From Tenodera sinensis (lineage: Eukaryota > Arthropoda > Insecta > Mantodea > Mantidae), in contig CM060961.1 of the NCBI GenBank assembly GCA_030765045.1, positions 142,953,538 to 143,017,537 of the forward strand: a stretch of DNA of 64,000 nt, read 5' to 3'. Below the pieces are notes generated by a model, which was not told the DNA's origin, made no database searches, and was given only the letters and a program-made list of their open reading frames with translations. Shown one piece after another: positions 22,385 to 34,814 of this stretch. Position 1 is the first letter of the stretch. The number at the start of each line of letters is the position of its first letter. A program made the position numbers and the translations under genes.

Positions 22385-22912
22385 TAACTATAGGGAGAGT
22401 CCACATGAAATCAACACACCCAATTTATCTCACCATTTTAGATTTTGCTAAAATTTGGTATACTCATAGTGAATGCTGACACTAATGTAAAATACAAAAC
22501 TTCAATCTTTTATCTAAAACCCTTTCTGAAATATGGCTATGTAAAGTTTTCAAACTAGCCCCAAAAAAAAAGCATGAACAGACGTTTTTCAAATCACTCT
22601 AGGAGCTGTCCTAATTGAGCCATTGAGCTGGAAAGAGTATCATTTTGCAGTATTTGTTATGCTTTTTCCAGTGATATACAACATAACATAGGTTCTAATT
22701 CAGAAATTTATTCAAAATACAAATTGAAGTTTTGATTTAACTTTTTCCTAAAAAGTACATAATTATAAATTTTCAAAATATTTCCATAAATATTTAGCAC
22801 TATTGTAAATCACACGACAAAATATAAATATGGGATGATGATAGATCATAGTTAAAAAAATTATTCCTAACTCTTATTTTTCACTAATAGCCTTGTTTTG
22901 ACCAAACGTACT
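22385..22912 (+). repeat. repeat Y copy 1
   Basis: About 520 bp are shared with the reverse complement of 40235-40735, starting at agggagagtccacatgaaatc / agggtcattacatgtgaaatc and ending near cactaatagcc(t/c)tgttttga. Identity is roughly 80 percent by eye. It is non-coding and of unknown class, in the FATP intron. Confidence 0.7.
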
Positions 22913-22964
22913 TTTAATAAATAGGGACTTATTTTGAATGTACAGAAAGTTAACTAAAGAATAT

Positions 22965-23463
22965 TGTGACTTTTTGGTGTGGGTGTGAAGTAAAGAAGAC
23001 AGATGTAGTCGAGATAAAGAAACACCTTTATTTCCGTAAACAGTCACCTTGTACACTCGTTGCAACAGCAAGAAAGTCTTTTCCCATTCACCAAGAGCAC
23101 GGCTCCGAATTCGTAACACAAAGAACTGTCCCTTCTCCGTCGGCACGACTACTGAACGCTTCACATACGTCTGTCCCTTCCGTCGGCACGACTACTCAAT
23201 GCTTCACATACGTCTGACTCCTCCTCTGTCGCACTTTACCGCTATTTATATCTCCCAGGCACTATTCTGGAAAGTTCAGTTATTGCGGTGAAATACAAAG
23301 CAGAAGATTCTCGAAGACTTATCCTTTTCTCTCTTTCGGCAAGCGCCCCAACAATGCGGCCATTCTCTGTCTCTTTCCTTCAGCTCCTTTGCAGTAGTGC
23401 CGACAATAATGTGATGGGTGACACTGCTGTTGTCGGCAATTAGATGCGGCAGGCGCGGTGACA
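22965..23463 (-). mobile_element. solo LTR, 499 bp
   Basis: On the minus strand it starts TGTCACCG and ends GTCACA, flanked by a 4-bp TSD ATAT (22961-22964 and 23464-23467). Inside are a TATA box (tataaata near 23240, minus), a 43-45-bp tandem duplication (about 23127-23213) and a polyadenylation signal (aataaa near 23027, minus). No polyprotein lies on either side. The 4-bp TSD suggests a Gypsy-like element. Confidence 0.65.
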
Positions 23464-23467
23464 ATAT

Positions 23468-23695
23468 AATATCAAAATCATCTTCATCTTCACTCCAAGG
23501 ATTAGGCAATACTGCCTGTTCTGGCTTCAAAACATGTCTGACCATGTTTTCTTGGTCTTCCCGGATGTCCTTTCTCAAATGGCCTATAGTTCAACACTTT
23601 CCTTGGGATCCTTTCTCTAGGCATTCTATTAACATGCTCTCTCCATTCATTCCTGTAATTGAAAATTTTATCTGCCAAAGGATATCAAGTATCAA
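23468..23695 (-). pseudogene. C-terminus of RTE/I-like retroelement ORF
   Basis: The minus strand reads NEWREHVNRMPRERIPRKVL then NYRPFEKGHPGRPRK, the conserved tail of RTE-like (and related) non-LTR ORFs. A GAT/GAA-type simple repeat (23470-23495) may be its 3' tail, into which the LTR element inserted. It is 5'-truncated near 23695 and frame-shifted. Confidence 0.6.
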
Positions 23696-24363
23696 AAATC
23701 ATCTTAAAACACAACCAAACAGCATGTTCTATAATTAAGTTAGTTGATTGCTTAGTTTATTTTATACAATTTAAACTAGTAGCCTATTAATTGGTAAAAT
23801 GAAAACATTGAACATGGGGCCTGTAGCTATAGGTACCAACAATGATAATTTTTGAATATCTATAAAATATAAGTTAACATTAACCTGAACAAGAGTGAAG
23901 TTTTGAGTTGAAAGCACTTTCCCAAACAATTTTCTTGGACCTTCACAGATTAGGTTTTAAAAAAGCCAAATAGGTCGTGGCTTAATCACTTTCAACAAGA
24001 GTGTATGTTCTCCCAGTCAGAGTAAACAGAATTTACTTTTGTGAGAACATCCACCACTGAAACCCACAGGACTCTGCAGATGCAGGATAGGAAAAGGATG
24101 TAACTGGCCCACATGGATGAAGAAAACTTATTTTTACTTCATCATGTTCATCATTTTCTAAAATGTATCCAGGTCACCAGTTTTTGTCATACACAGTGGT
24201 GACATAGCCCGATAAGTCTTGTAACTTCAGATTGTCCAGTGATGTAGTTACCTCCCTCACCCAACCCTGCAAATCATCTGAAGTGCTTCACTAATAATTT
24301 TGTGGTAATGGTGGGAATGAATGCATAAAATTGCTGTGTTCTTTTGATTGTCAATGCTTCAAG

Positions 24364-27257
24364 CAGTGGCGGCTATTCAGGTGAAGCAGGTGAAGAGGTT
24401 TTCACCTGAATATAGCAGTATTCTATTTTTGTTAATGTTGGCATTATTACTGCCATTCTAACAGTTTAGTCACAAATATCAACTGCTAGCAGGGTCAGTG
24501 ACCAACCCATCTTTTGTTTGGAACTTACAGCCAGGCAGTCGGCAGGGAAAATTTGTGGGAGGGCACCCTCTGATCGGTCACAAGGACAAGTGCCGAAGTC
24601 AGGATTAGGAAAGGAACTGCTGCACTAGACAGCTTGGTTGCCATGGCAACATGACGTCACGAAACAATGTACTACGGGGAAATAACATGTGGATGCATAT
24701 GTTTCTGGCAAACAAGAAATATTTGCACTTGGGTAGAGGCACAGAATACGGTAGAGGGGATGGTTTCTGTTTTCGCGCGCTTAGAAGATAGTAGTCGTGT
24801 ACCTCGAGGAAGAGCTGGTGGTGAACTTAAAACGTGGTGTTTTAGATAACTGTGAACGGTATAATTTGCGAGTTTGCTAGACTCCAGTGCTTTTAATATA
24901 AGTGCTTTGTTATGAATCCAGTGAACGATATAGTTTGCAATTTGTTAGAAACCCCATTTTCCAGGTGGAAAGATGAAGACAAGAAAGATGTTTTAAGCTT
25001 TGGGCGGCCCACCGATATCATCGATATATGCATTAAAAGAGAGGACAAGAAAGTAGGAAAGTCATATAACATTAAATTCAAAAGCTCTTGGTTCGATAAT
25101 TATTCTTGGTTATGCAGTAGTCGTAGTTTGCAATTGCTATTCTGTTGGCCTTGTTTACTTTTTAACAACAAAACTAACGTGTGGAACAAAGAGGGATTCA
25201 CAGATTTCATTAATATAACCCGTTCCCTTCACAAGCACAATGATTCGGCGGAACATTTAAAATGTAAATTACAATTAAATACTTTTGAAAAAAACAGAAA
25301 CACAATAGCTGACGCTCTTCAAGAAAACAGCAGACTTTTTCATGTGCGTTTCAATAAAAACGTGAGATTAAATAGGCTTTTTCTGCAGTTGATCATTAAA
25401 GCAGCATTGTATTTAGGTAAACAAGAGCTTGCATTCAGAGGTCATGATGAGAGTGCGCTTTCGCTAAATCGGGGAAATTTCAAGGAGCTTGTGTCCGTGT
25501 TAATCTCTGAAAGTCCATTAGAAATCCAAAACCACTATAGTAAAATCAAAAGTGTATTCAGCGGTGATTCTAAATCTGTACAGAATGAGCTGATTGGATG
25601 TATTTCGGAATACTTACAGGGCCATATTAGAGCTGAAATTAATGCCTCAGATTTTTTTTCTGTTGAAGTTGACGACACTACAGATATTTGCCAACAGTCG
25701 CAGTGCTCTATCATTGTAAGGTATGTGAATACACAGAGCACATTGGTTGAACGATTTTTGGGATTTCATGATGTGAGTGCTGACAGGTCTGCAGAAACAT
25801 TGTTCCTTTTACTGCATGGTATTCTTGCAAATTTTAATTATGAACGTAAATTAGTTGCATAATGTTACGATGGAGCGAGTGTTATGTCAGGACATTTGAA
25901 TGGACTTCAAAAAAGAATAAAGAATAATGCTCCTCAAGCAATTTTTGTACATTGTTTGGCTCACAGTTTAAATTTGATTTTAAAACAAAGCTGTAGAGCC
26001 GTTTCTAAGTGTCGCACATTTTTTGCGAATGTTAGTGGTATTCCATCATTTTTTCATTGTTCGGCAAAACGGTCGTACGTGTTGGATTCCGTTTTGACCA
26101 AAAGAATACCAACATTAACTGAGACAAGGTGGAGTTCCAACTCAAAGGTCATCCATGTAATGGTTCACAATTGGCCAAGCTGAAACGTGTGTTTGAAGTT
26201 TTAATAAACGATGTAGATTCAGATGACACAACAATCACATCTAGCGAAGGGTTTCTCAACAAAATGAACAATTTTCAGTTTACCATTCTGGCAGTGGTAT
26301 TCGATGATATTTTCAGTTTAACGGACATTTTGTTTGACATCCTTCAGAAAAAGTCTCTCGACATTAACTACTGTGTTACGAAAATTCAAAATACCAGCGA
26401 CTTAATAAAAAGCAGACGCAATGAAGAATATTTCAGAACACTGTTTAACAAAGCGTCACAGCTCACCAGTCTGGGTACTGCAAGAGAATCAGCTGACAAT
26501 TCTTTCCAGAATTCTAAGCTCATTTACTTTGAAATTCTTGACAACGTATTGATGCAAATAAGCGTTCGCTTTCAAGATTGTGAGAAATTGCAGTTCCTGT
26601 GTCTTGTCGACTCGTCAAAATTTCAAAATCATTCCGTGAATTTTCCTTCAAACGCTCTCTGCCAGTTGCAACAGTGTTACCCTCAATTATTCAGCAAGCC
26701 GCAACGCCTTAAAAATGAACTGTGCTTGTTTTACGCAGATCATTTGATCTATAAGGATTTTACACTCCAAGAAGTGCTGTGCTCAATGAAGAAAAATCGT
26801 GATGTGTTTGAGGAAACCTACAAACTTTTCTCCCTGGTTCTAACAATTCCCTCAACCAGTGCATCCGTTGAAAGAAGCTTTTCTTGTCTGAAGAGAATCA
26901 AGACTTGGTCAAGGAACACCACTTCACAAGAACGACTTTCATCTTTGGCGATAATTTCCATTGAGGAGCTACTAGCTGATCTTATGGAACGTCATCCCTT
27001 TTATGATGACATTATCGACAGATTTGCTGCTCTAAAAAATAGGAGGATCGACTTAGTTTTCAAGAAATAGGTGAGTCGGGCATGCTTATTTTATGTTACA
27101 CTAATGCTGACAGGCACTGTTTCTTTTGTGTACAATTCCATTGGATACAAAAATTTTGGTAAAAAATATTGGACCCTGGGACACCGGCTTTGCATTGTAT
27201 TTTCAGCATGCTTAAGTGAACTTCTTCACCTAGTTTGTAAGGCACGAGCCGCCACTG
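24364..27257 (+). mobile_element. nearly intact hAT transposon (hAT-1)
   Basis: Termini are CAGTGGCGGCT at the left and AGCCGCCACTG at the right (11-bp perfect TIRs), with subterminal aggtgaaga motifs on both sides. A perfect 8-bp TSD, gcttcaag, lies at 24356-24363 and 27258-27265. The 2894-bp element contains one transposase gene with only two lesions. Confidence 0.95.
24912..27070 (+). pseudogene. hAT transposase, two lesions (TTF/ZMYM-like type)
   Basis: Read in order, the frame has an N-terminal TTF-type zinc finger (WFDNYSWLCSSRSLQLLFCW, CLLF). It continues with the first catalytic Asp region (FFSVEVDDTTDICQQSQCSI, residues about 245-265), CYDGASVMSGHLNGLQKRI, HCLAHSLNLILK and TRWSSNSK. 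It ends in a hAT dimerisation region (LTIPSTSASVERSFSCLKRI). Lesion 1 is a TAA at 25860-25862 (Gln to stop by one transition). Lesion 2 is a frameshift between about 26150 and 26180. Otherwise the product would be about 720 residues. Similar transposases are known as zinc finger MYM-type 1-like proteins in insects. It is the youngest-looking DNA transposon gene here. Confidence 0.9.
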
Positions 27258-28372
27258 GCTTCAAGTTGGCTTTTTAACAACATTTCTGAAGCAGCATAAT
27301 TTTTTGGGGTGGAATAGGTCAATGTATTTCTGTTAGGTTATCTACTGCCCATTCAAATAAATCTTGTGGGGTTTGAATCTGGTTGTGGTATGATCTTTGC
27401 AAACTTGCACGAGGTGCCAGTCTCTTAACGGAACCTGCTACTCCATCACAAGGCCTTTTCCCTTGTGCTGTGGCTAAAATGTGTCACTTATCTTTTATGT
27501 TGAAGTCTTCCTCATGAAGGCAAAGCTTTTCTTATTTTTATATTAAGCAGAACCGTTTGAAGAACAGTAAACCTTCTTTGGAAGCTTTTGAAATTTATTT
27601 GTTACATTTAAAATTAGCTTCTTTTAAAAGGAGTCAACAGCAACTATATTGTGCTCTAGGCAATCAGAAACAATAACAAAGCTCGCATGCTCAGTTTTGT
27701 CTTCCTGTTTGTAATATATCACAAAAGGATGTCCAGTGGTAAACCTAAGCTTCATGCTACTATAATTTTCGGAAAAAGCACATATAACAACAAATTCTGA
27801 TTCATTAAGGTTTTCTTTTGTGGATTTAAGGAATGTTTCTTGTTGCTTGGCAATAAAGTCATTCGAGCCAATGAATACATCTTACTACAGAATAAATCAA
27901 CAAATTCTTTGGAAGTGTTCTGTATGGTTTACAGATTACAGTGGTCAACTAACACCCACTGGCAGAATTGAATTCGTTCATCAAGAGGATCTTGTAAAAT
28001 TTTATGTCTTACAATTTCTCCTGTACAATATTCACAATTTCCCATGTTGCAATTAACTGATAATGGCTTGCAAATCATTTTTTACCATTTTTATGTTTTG
28101 GTGAGTTATGCACACACAAGTGCATGCCATTCTGTCCAGTTAATACACAATACTTTGGTCTTATAACTCAGGAAATTTTGAGAAACCTGTTTTTGTTAGG
28201 AAAGGGCTACAAGTTTAAACTGTATAAAATAAAAGCAAGCAATCAACTTAATTTAATTATACAATATATGGTTTTGTTTTAAGAAGATATTCTGATTTTT
28301 CTGATGTTCTTTAGTGAACTTTCTGTATATTTTAATTAAATCCCTATTTGTTAAAAGTGTGTGTGTGTGTGT
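27258..28372. other. intronic sequence, nothing recognised
   Basis: Only short open frames without motifs. A GT-dinucleotide tract lies at 28357-28371. Confidence 0.35.
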
Positions 28373-29144
28373 CTAATGCTCAGGAGTTAATAATAAAATC
28401 ATTCTCCGTCTGGCCTCCCAACATTTGGAGAGTAAATCTTCTTGGATCTCTAGAACTTCACATATTGCTAGATGCTTTTTATCCATATCCTCTTCTTTGG
28501 TGCAAAACATGCATACGGGTGTGATTACTAGTCCTATCTTGAGATGTTTACCAAGACAATTATGGTCTAAGAGAAGACGAAAAATAGCGACAGTTGATTT
28601 TCTTGGAGAGTTTGGGATTGCACTGAATTTTTTTTCCATATCTTGCCAGTTGAAATTTTCAAAAGAGGAAGGATATCTTCCAAATTTCAGAGTGAATGTA
28701 TTTTTTATTATTCGCTTAGCTGACACAAATGAGATTTTCTGTTTTACTTTATAAACAATTTTGGATTGTTCATTGCCGCATGTCCGCTAGTTCATTGCCA
28801 GTTATTCCACAATGAGCTGGAATCTATTGGAAAAATATTATTTTATGTAACTTTTGTAATTGGATTAATATATTAAGTATTTCATATATTTTTGCAGTTT
28901 TTGGACAATCTAATGATCTTATAGCTTGAATTGTGGCTTTGGGGTCAGATCAGAAGACTATATTAGTAAATTTGTTTTATCTAATAAGTAAATTTTGTAA
29001 TGATACATAGCATCAATTTCTTCATCAAAGTTGGTGGAATTGTCTCCAACATATTTATTAAAGGTTAATAACTTGTAACTGGCACCAGCACCTACACCTT
29101 CATCTTGACAGTAAAGGGAGCCATCAGTATAGATATGATATTCA
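28373..29144 (-). pseudogene. I-like retroelement D, RNase H and C-terminus
   Basis: The minus strand reads HIYTDGSLYCQDEGVGAGAS, IPAHCGITGNELAD and a Cys/His C-terminus (TPVCMFCTKEEDMDKKHLAI). This is the 3' part of element D. It is separated from the rest by element A at 29160-33225, because the 15-bp sequence tcttccggaaatgtt (29145-29159) recurs at 33226-33240. Confidence 0.85.
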
Positions 29145-29159
29145 TCTTCCGGAAATGTT

Positions 29160-32100
29160 GTTGTTGTTGTTTTCTAGTGCCTTGCATCTGGCAATGAAGC
29201 CATTAGCATTCGTGCTTTCCAATACTTTTGAACTGTAGTTTCTTCTGATCTTAATGCTTCACAGGTCTTCAAGTGGTCTTCATTCATTTCTACTGGATCG
29301 TTACACAGGACACATATCGGTGAGGCTGAGATACCTATTCTGTAGAGATGACTTGCCAAGCAGTCATGATTTGTCAATAGTCGGAAGGCTGCAACAGCTG
29401 TTTTCCTTGGTCTCTGGGGGATTATATCTGGATTGGAAAGTAGTGTAATCCATTTTTTATCTTTGGCATTTGTTTCTATTTCTTGTAGGTATGAATGACA
29501 AAAATTTTTAATGATCAAGCGTTTTATTGAGGAATATGAGAAATTGAATTTAGACTTTTGTGTTATTGTTGTGGCTTTCTTTGCAAGTGAGTCTGCAGCT
29601 TCATTCCCCATGACTCCACAGTGTGCTGGAATCCATTGGAGATGAACAGTCTTATTAACTTTTTGGAGTTGTGTTAACATTTTGTAGCATTCTCTAATTT
29701 TTGTTGACTTCTTTGTAGTATTTGAACATATTCCCTGAATTGCAGCTTTAGAATCCGAAAGAATTACTGCCTTGTTAAATTTATTTAAGGGAAGATTTAA
29801 TAATTGTCGGAGAGCAATGTATATAGCCTCTATTTCTCCATCATAATTTGTTGTGTCTCTGCCAACAGAATGATAAAAGGAAAAATGTGAACATGTAACT
29901 CCAGCTCCAGTAAGGTTTTCCTTCGAGGATCCATCAGTATATATGTGCAGCCATTCTTCTGTGGGATACCTAGTATTGATTGTTTCCAGAGCTATAAGTT
30001 TTTGTATTTCTTTTGGTGTGTCTGATTTACTTATTTCCTCTATTAATTCCAAATTGAAGGTAGGTTGCAATAATTCCAATGGATTTTCTCTAATAAGTAG
30101 ATTTTCTCTGGTGTTAGGAATGTTCAATTTGGATTTAATCTGTGTTACCTTTTCTAGGAAACTACTATGAGTTTTAAGGATTGAAGGGGGGAGGTTCTCT
30201 TCTGTCCATTTAGAGTTTGGCAGTCGTAACATTTTCTCGTGTTGGAGCAATGCTTGTTCTTCTATTTTTGTTGTTATTGATGGGGTCCGTGTTAAGGCAA
30301 GCATGGCATCAATAGGTGTGGATTTAATTGCTCCAGTGATTAGGCGAAGAGCCTGATTTTGTATTTGTTCAAGTTTATTGATGTTAGCATTTGCTGCTGT
30401 TATTAAAGCTTCAGAACAGTACAAGAGGTTTCGTTTAACATATATTTTGTATGTTGTGTTAAGGACTCTCCTTGAGCAGCCCCATTTAGCACCAGCTAAC
30501 CTTTTCAAGATTTGCAGTTTCTTTTCAACCTTTTCTGAGATGTTTGTTATATGTTTTTTCCAACTTAGCTTTCTGTCGAAAGTGATGCCTAAGTATTTGG
30601 CATCATCAACTGCTTTGAGTGGTTTACCATTATAATTTATGCTAATATTAACTGGTTTGTATTTTAGTGTAAATAATTCATAATTTGTTTTTTCCACATT
30701 GATAGTCATGAGGTTTTTGGAGCTCCATTCATGTACTTTGTTTAGGGCTGTTTCTATTCTGTCTTTAATTAATTCAGGTTTTTTTGAAGAGCCTGAAGTC
30801 CAAATGACTACATCGTCAGCAAATAAAGCAATTTTGGTTTCTAAAGTTTTTATTATTGATGGAAGGTCATTTATATATATGTTAAAGAGTGTTGTGCTCA
30901 GAACAGCACCTTGTGGAAGTCCTCAGTGTGTTTGTTTATATTTGGAAATGTATGTATTATATTTTGTGGCACAAAATCTTTGTGAAATAAACTGAGTTAT
31001 CCACTTAAGCATGCTACTTTTCACACCTATTGATTGCAACTTCTCAACTAATTTATTTCTCCAGACTGAGTCATATGCTGATTTAAAATCAATGAATACT
31101 GCCAAGGTATCCTCCTTTCTATTGAAAGCTTCCTTGATGTCTTGGCTTAGTAGGAGTACATTTTCACTTGTACTATGATTCTGTCTGAAGCCGGTCTGTG
31201 AACTATTAATTAAGTTGTGATATTCTAGGAACCAGTTAAGTCTAGATGCCACCATTCTTTCCATCACTTTTGCAATAACACTGGTCAAAGATATTGGTCT
31301 GAAACTATTAATATTGTTTGAGGGTTTGTTTTTCTTTAAAATCGGGATGATAATGGCTTTTTTCCAGTCGGAAGGTACAGTCATTCTCCAACACGTGTTA
31401 TACAGTTGAAGTAGGATTTCTTTTCCTTTCCTGCCAAGGTGTTTAATAAACTCTGGATGGATCTTGTCAGGTCCAGGAGATTTTTTGTTCTGTAATTGTT
31501 CTATTGCTAAATCCAGTTCTGTTACATTAAAATCCTGAATAAAAATATCATTTCGTATACCTTTTGGCTTACTAGTTTCTCTGATAGTTTTTTGGATAGC
31601 CTTATCTTGTTTTTTATACGCTTGGGGTACTCTTTGTGACTGAGCATAAAACTTGTTAAGGGATTCTGCTATTTCCCTATCTGTAGTTAAGCTTTTGTTA
31701 TTATATTTTAATGGTTCAGTTGTATTTTTTGATAATTTTGTTTTATTAAGGAATTTGTATATTTTATTTCCATCTTTCCTATAGTCCATATGTTCTACAA
31801 AATTTGTGAAACTGGCCCTTTTTGCTGTAATTAATTCTTTCTTAAAAATGGCTGCTTTTCTTCTCCAGTTTTGTACATCTTCTGGACACTTGGTTCTTTC
31901 GGCTTTGACTCTTGCTATATTTCTTTCGTGTTTTAACTTAGATAAAGATGGAGACCAAAAGTAGCTATATTTCTTTAACTTTCCTTTGGGGATATGTGTT
32001 TTGGCTGCTGTCAATAATATTTCACAAATTTTTTTATTCATTTCATCTGTTGACTTGAACTCTGATTCTAACAGTATATTACACTTCCCTTCTATCTCAT

Positions 32101-33225
32101 TTTGGAAACTGGACCAATCTGCTTTTTTAAAATTCCAAGAAGTTTTAACTTTTGGTTTGTTACTTTTATTTATTAGACCTCTTATGGAGTTTATGGTGAT
32201 TCTGTGGCCTGAACCTGGGTCTTCTATTATTTCTCTTTTTGTATTGTCAATTATGTCAGATGACACCATCAGAAGGTCAGGATTTGTACCTGAACCATTC
32301 ATTATAATGAAGGTAAGTGGGTGGATCATTTGGATTAAATATTAATTCCATTGTTGACGAGTTTAATAGGTCTTCTATGACTCTTCCTGCTGAATTTATA
32401 TCTCTGTAGCCCCACCTAGGGGAGTGTGCATTAAAATCACCTATTAAAATACTTTTGGGTTCTATGGGAATAGAATTTAGATCTAGTGTATTGTCTGGAG
32501 GATTGTAGATACTGTAAATTCTATAGTGGTAGTTACTTTTCCATACTTCAATTTTAACTATTTCTGATTTATCTTGTTCTTCCATTGTTTTTTGGATTTG
32601 GATAGTAGCTTTCATATTTCTTTTAATTCCTGTAAGAATACCACTTGCTATTTGACGAGCCATTGGAAGTATATGTGTAGTGTACTGATCCATTTCAAAG
32701 TATATTTCCCGTTCTTGTGATATATTGGCTTCTTGTACTGTGAAGACATCTATATCTTGGTCTTTTAATATTTTCATTAGCTCTTGTTTTTTAGGCTGGG
32801 ACATGCCTCCTGCATTCCATTGTAGAATTCTTAAAGTATTGGAACTGTTGTAATGAAATTTGCCTAAAGATGTCCCCACCCGGAGATCCGATTGGGGGAC
32901 AGTTTTAACTCCGGAATGTTTATCTTTAGGACTCATATTCATGTATGTGGCTTTCATGTAACTGTTTTCTTAACGGGCACCAGTTTTACAATGTGGCAGT
33001 TACATCACCCGACTTAAACCCCCATTTTGCAAGGGGGACCACACCTATCGTTGGTCAACGGGTCCATCGGACCTAGCCGGGAGGACTAAATAGATGATAT
33101 TTAGATCCACCGACCTTCCCCTCATGTGCCTCTGAGGGACGCTGTTGTGCTGTGATAGGCCAGCACATATGTAAATGACATTTCCTCCATTTTAGATGAA
33201 ACAGTTATACCGCTGTGATTCGGTC
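29160..33225 (-). mobile_element. full-length I-like non-LTR retrotransposon (element A)
   Basis: The 4066-bp insertion is flanked by the 15-bp TSD tcttccggaaatgtt (29145-29159 and 33226-33240). The 3' end (low coordinates) carries a CAA-repeat tail and the 5' end reaches 33225. It encodes one long EN-RT-RNase H ORF with two lesions. It has no separate gag-like ORF1 that I can identify in the 270-nt leader. It sits inside older element D. Confidence 0.93.
29174..32957 (-). pseudogene. EN-RT-RNase H polyprotein of element A
   Basis: Start ATG at 32957. Endonuclease: LRILQWNAGGMSQPKK, GDFNAHSPRWG. RT: SFRPISLTSVIAKVMERMVA, TGFRQNHST, VFIDFKSAYDSVW, GLPQGAVLST, FADDVVIW. RNase H: HIYTDGSS, DGEIEAIYIAL, SDSKAAIQ, WIPAHCGVMGNEAADSLA. 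C-terminal Cys/His motif SPICVLCNDPVEMNEDH, ending SLPDARH. Lesion 1 is a 4-bp duplication (AATG AATG, near 32298-32308) that breaks the endonuclease frame. Lesion 2 is an in-frame TGA at 30923-30925 just before GLPQGAV. The remaining sequence is continuous. The architecture (EN-RT-RNH, AAC-type tail) fits the I superfamily. Confidence 0.92.
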
Positions 33226-33240
33226 TCTTCCGGAAATGTT

Positions 33241-33703
33241 AAACTGATGGTTTCAAGGGCATATTGTTTTGCTTCTATAGGAATGACATCTTTTTTGTAA
33301 AATTTTCAGGTAGATCTAGATGTTGGTTCACATCTAGGATATTCAATGGATTATTGAGATATATAAATGGTTCTCTTTCAGATGGATAATTTATATTGTT
33401 GTACAATTCTTGTACTTTCTGTAACACACCTATGAGTTTTTAAAGTATTGACAGAGTTATGGTATTTTTCCCAATTGTTATTATCTGGTAGTCTCATAAT
33501 TTTTTCAAAGGTTATAATAGTGTGTTCAAGTTACATTGTGATAGGTTTATTGTATGTTACGGCTTGTAATGCTATATCAAAGTGGTTTTAACTGCTCCAG
33601 TTATTAATCTGAGAGCTTGATTTTGAGTATGTTCAAGTATTGCTAAGGTTAAGGGGGATGCAGTTATAAGAACTCCACCACTATATTTGAGAATTGGTTT
33701 TAT
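33241..33703 (-). pseudogene. element D, segment between RT and RNase H
   Basis: The minus strand reads LEHTQNQALRLITGAVKTTL, corresponding to EQIQNQALRLITGAIKSTPI of element A, so it is the RT thumb/linker. It joins 28373-29144 on one side (across element A) and 39022-40205 on the other (across the mariner-like element). Confidence 0.8.
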
Positions 33704-33746
33704 ACAGGGTGTCCCCCAAAAAAAACTGACAACGCTTACTATGTTG

Positions 33747-33977
33747 CGTGTTAAGTTATCTCGTTGTTTAAAGATGCTGTCAATTGCCAGGATCACATCA
33801 GCATCGTCGGTGTGCTGGAATTTTGTCCCGCAAAAGTTATTTTACATGCCAGTAAATGTACTGACATGGAGCTGTTTTTAAGCACACTTAAAAACCATTG
33901 GTTTCAGCCAGATTTGAACCTGCGACCTTGGGATCAGTAGGCCAGCATCTAACCAACTGAGCCACCCAGACCGACAG
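33747..33977 (-). mobile_element. tRNA-derived SINE, family S3
   Basis: On the minus strand the head reads GGGTGGCTCAGTTGGTTAGA (box A) and GGTTCAAATC (box B), followed by a 3' body ending caattgacagc.... TSD tatgttg(c/t)g lies at 33740-33748 and 33978-33986 within the mariner-like element. The 3' body recurs at 34548-34680. Confidence 0.8.
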
Positions 33978-34547
33978 TATGTTGTGTGGAACAGAAAACC
34001 GATGTGTCTTCAAAGAGGAACCCCTGCCCAGAAATGCACTGTTTGGATGCTATAGCACAACCAAGACTGAGTTGGGTGTCTGTTCACATTTCGTCAATAA
34101 AACCAACATAGAGCTGTCTACATTACAACTGGGCTTTGAAAAATGTCTGCCCTACATCACTGCAGAGCCTATATTGGTGGTGCTGAGCCTCATGCACATG
34201 ACCCCACACGTGCGGTTGTCTTTGAAGATTTTCATCGCTCTATGGACTTGAACCATAAGGTCCTCCGCTGACATTACAGGAGTGCCATACACCATACTCT
34301 TCATACATCTCTACAGAAAATAGTCGAGTGAGTCAGATCTAGTGACCGTGCTGGCCATGGAACTGGTCACCTCTACCAATCCATTTGGATATGCAACATT
34401 GAGGTGATTCCATAAATTTACATCAAAGTGTGCTGGAGCTCATGTTGACCCTTTGCGTAGCTGTGTACTGGTACAGGTCGCACTGCTGTTAAAAATGGCA
34501 ATACTGGAAGCTACACAAGTAACAAGTAGGATGCGCACCAAGCACTC

Positions 34548-34680
34548 AATTGTGCTTAAAAATGACAGTTCCATGTCAGTAGATTTACTGGCATGTAAAA
34601 GAACTCTTGCAGGACAAAATTCCGGCACACCAGTGATGCTGATGTGATCCTGGCAATTGACAGCATTATTAAACAACAAA
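34548..34680 (+). mobile_element. 5'-truncated S3 SINE
   Basis: Sense-orientation copy of the S3 body (tgtgcttaaaaatgacagtt ... gatcctggcaattgacagca) without the tRNA-like head. It lies in the left part of the mariner-like element. Confidence 0.7.
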
Positions 34681-34814
34681 ATAATTTTATAATTTTTTAC
34701 CAAGGACTCTGGGGGAATTTAGTGCATGCACAGGAATGTTATTATTAGGGCTCAGATTTTTAGGTAAATACATATTTTGTTTGCGTCCTAGTATGAACTT
34801 GAAACTAAGTTTAA

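Noticed and set aside
23276..23578. 100-codon minus frame as an LTR-element polyprotein
   Set aside because: Its first part is the RTE-like tail in a shifted frame and its second part reads through the solo LTR; it is not one protein.
27071..27277. gene following the hAT transposase
   Set aside because: The frame lies in the 3' UTR and TIR of hAT-1.
31986..32345. 119-codon plus-strand frame
   Set aside because: It is the antisense shadow of the element A polyprotein on the minus strand.
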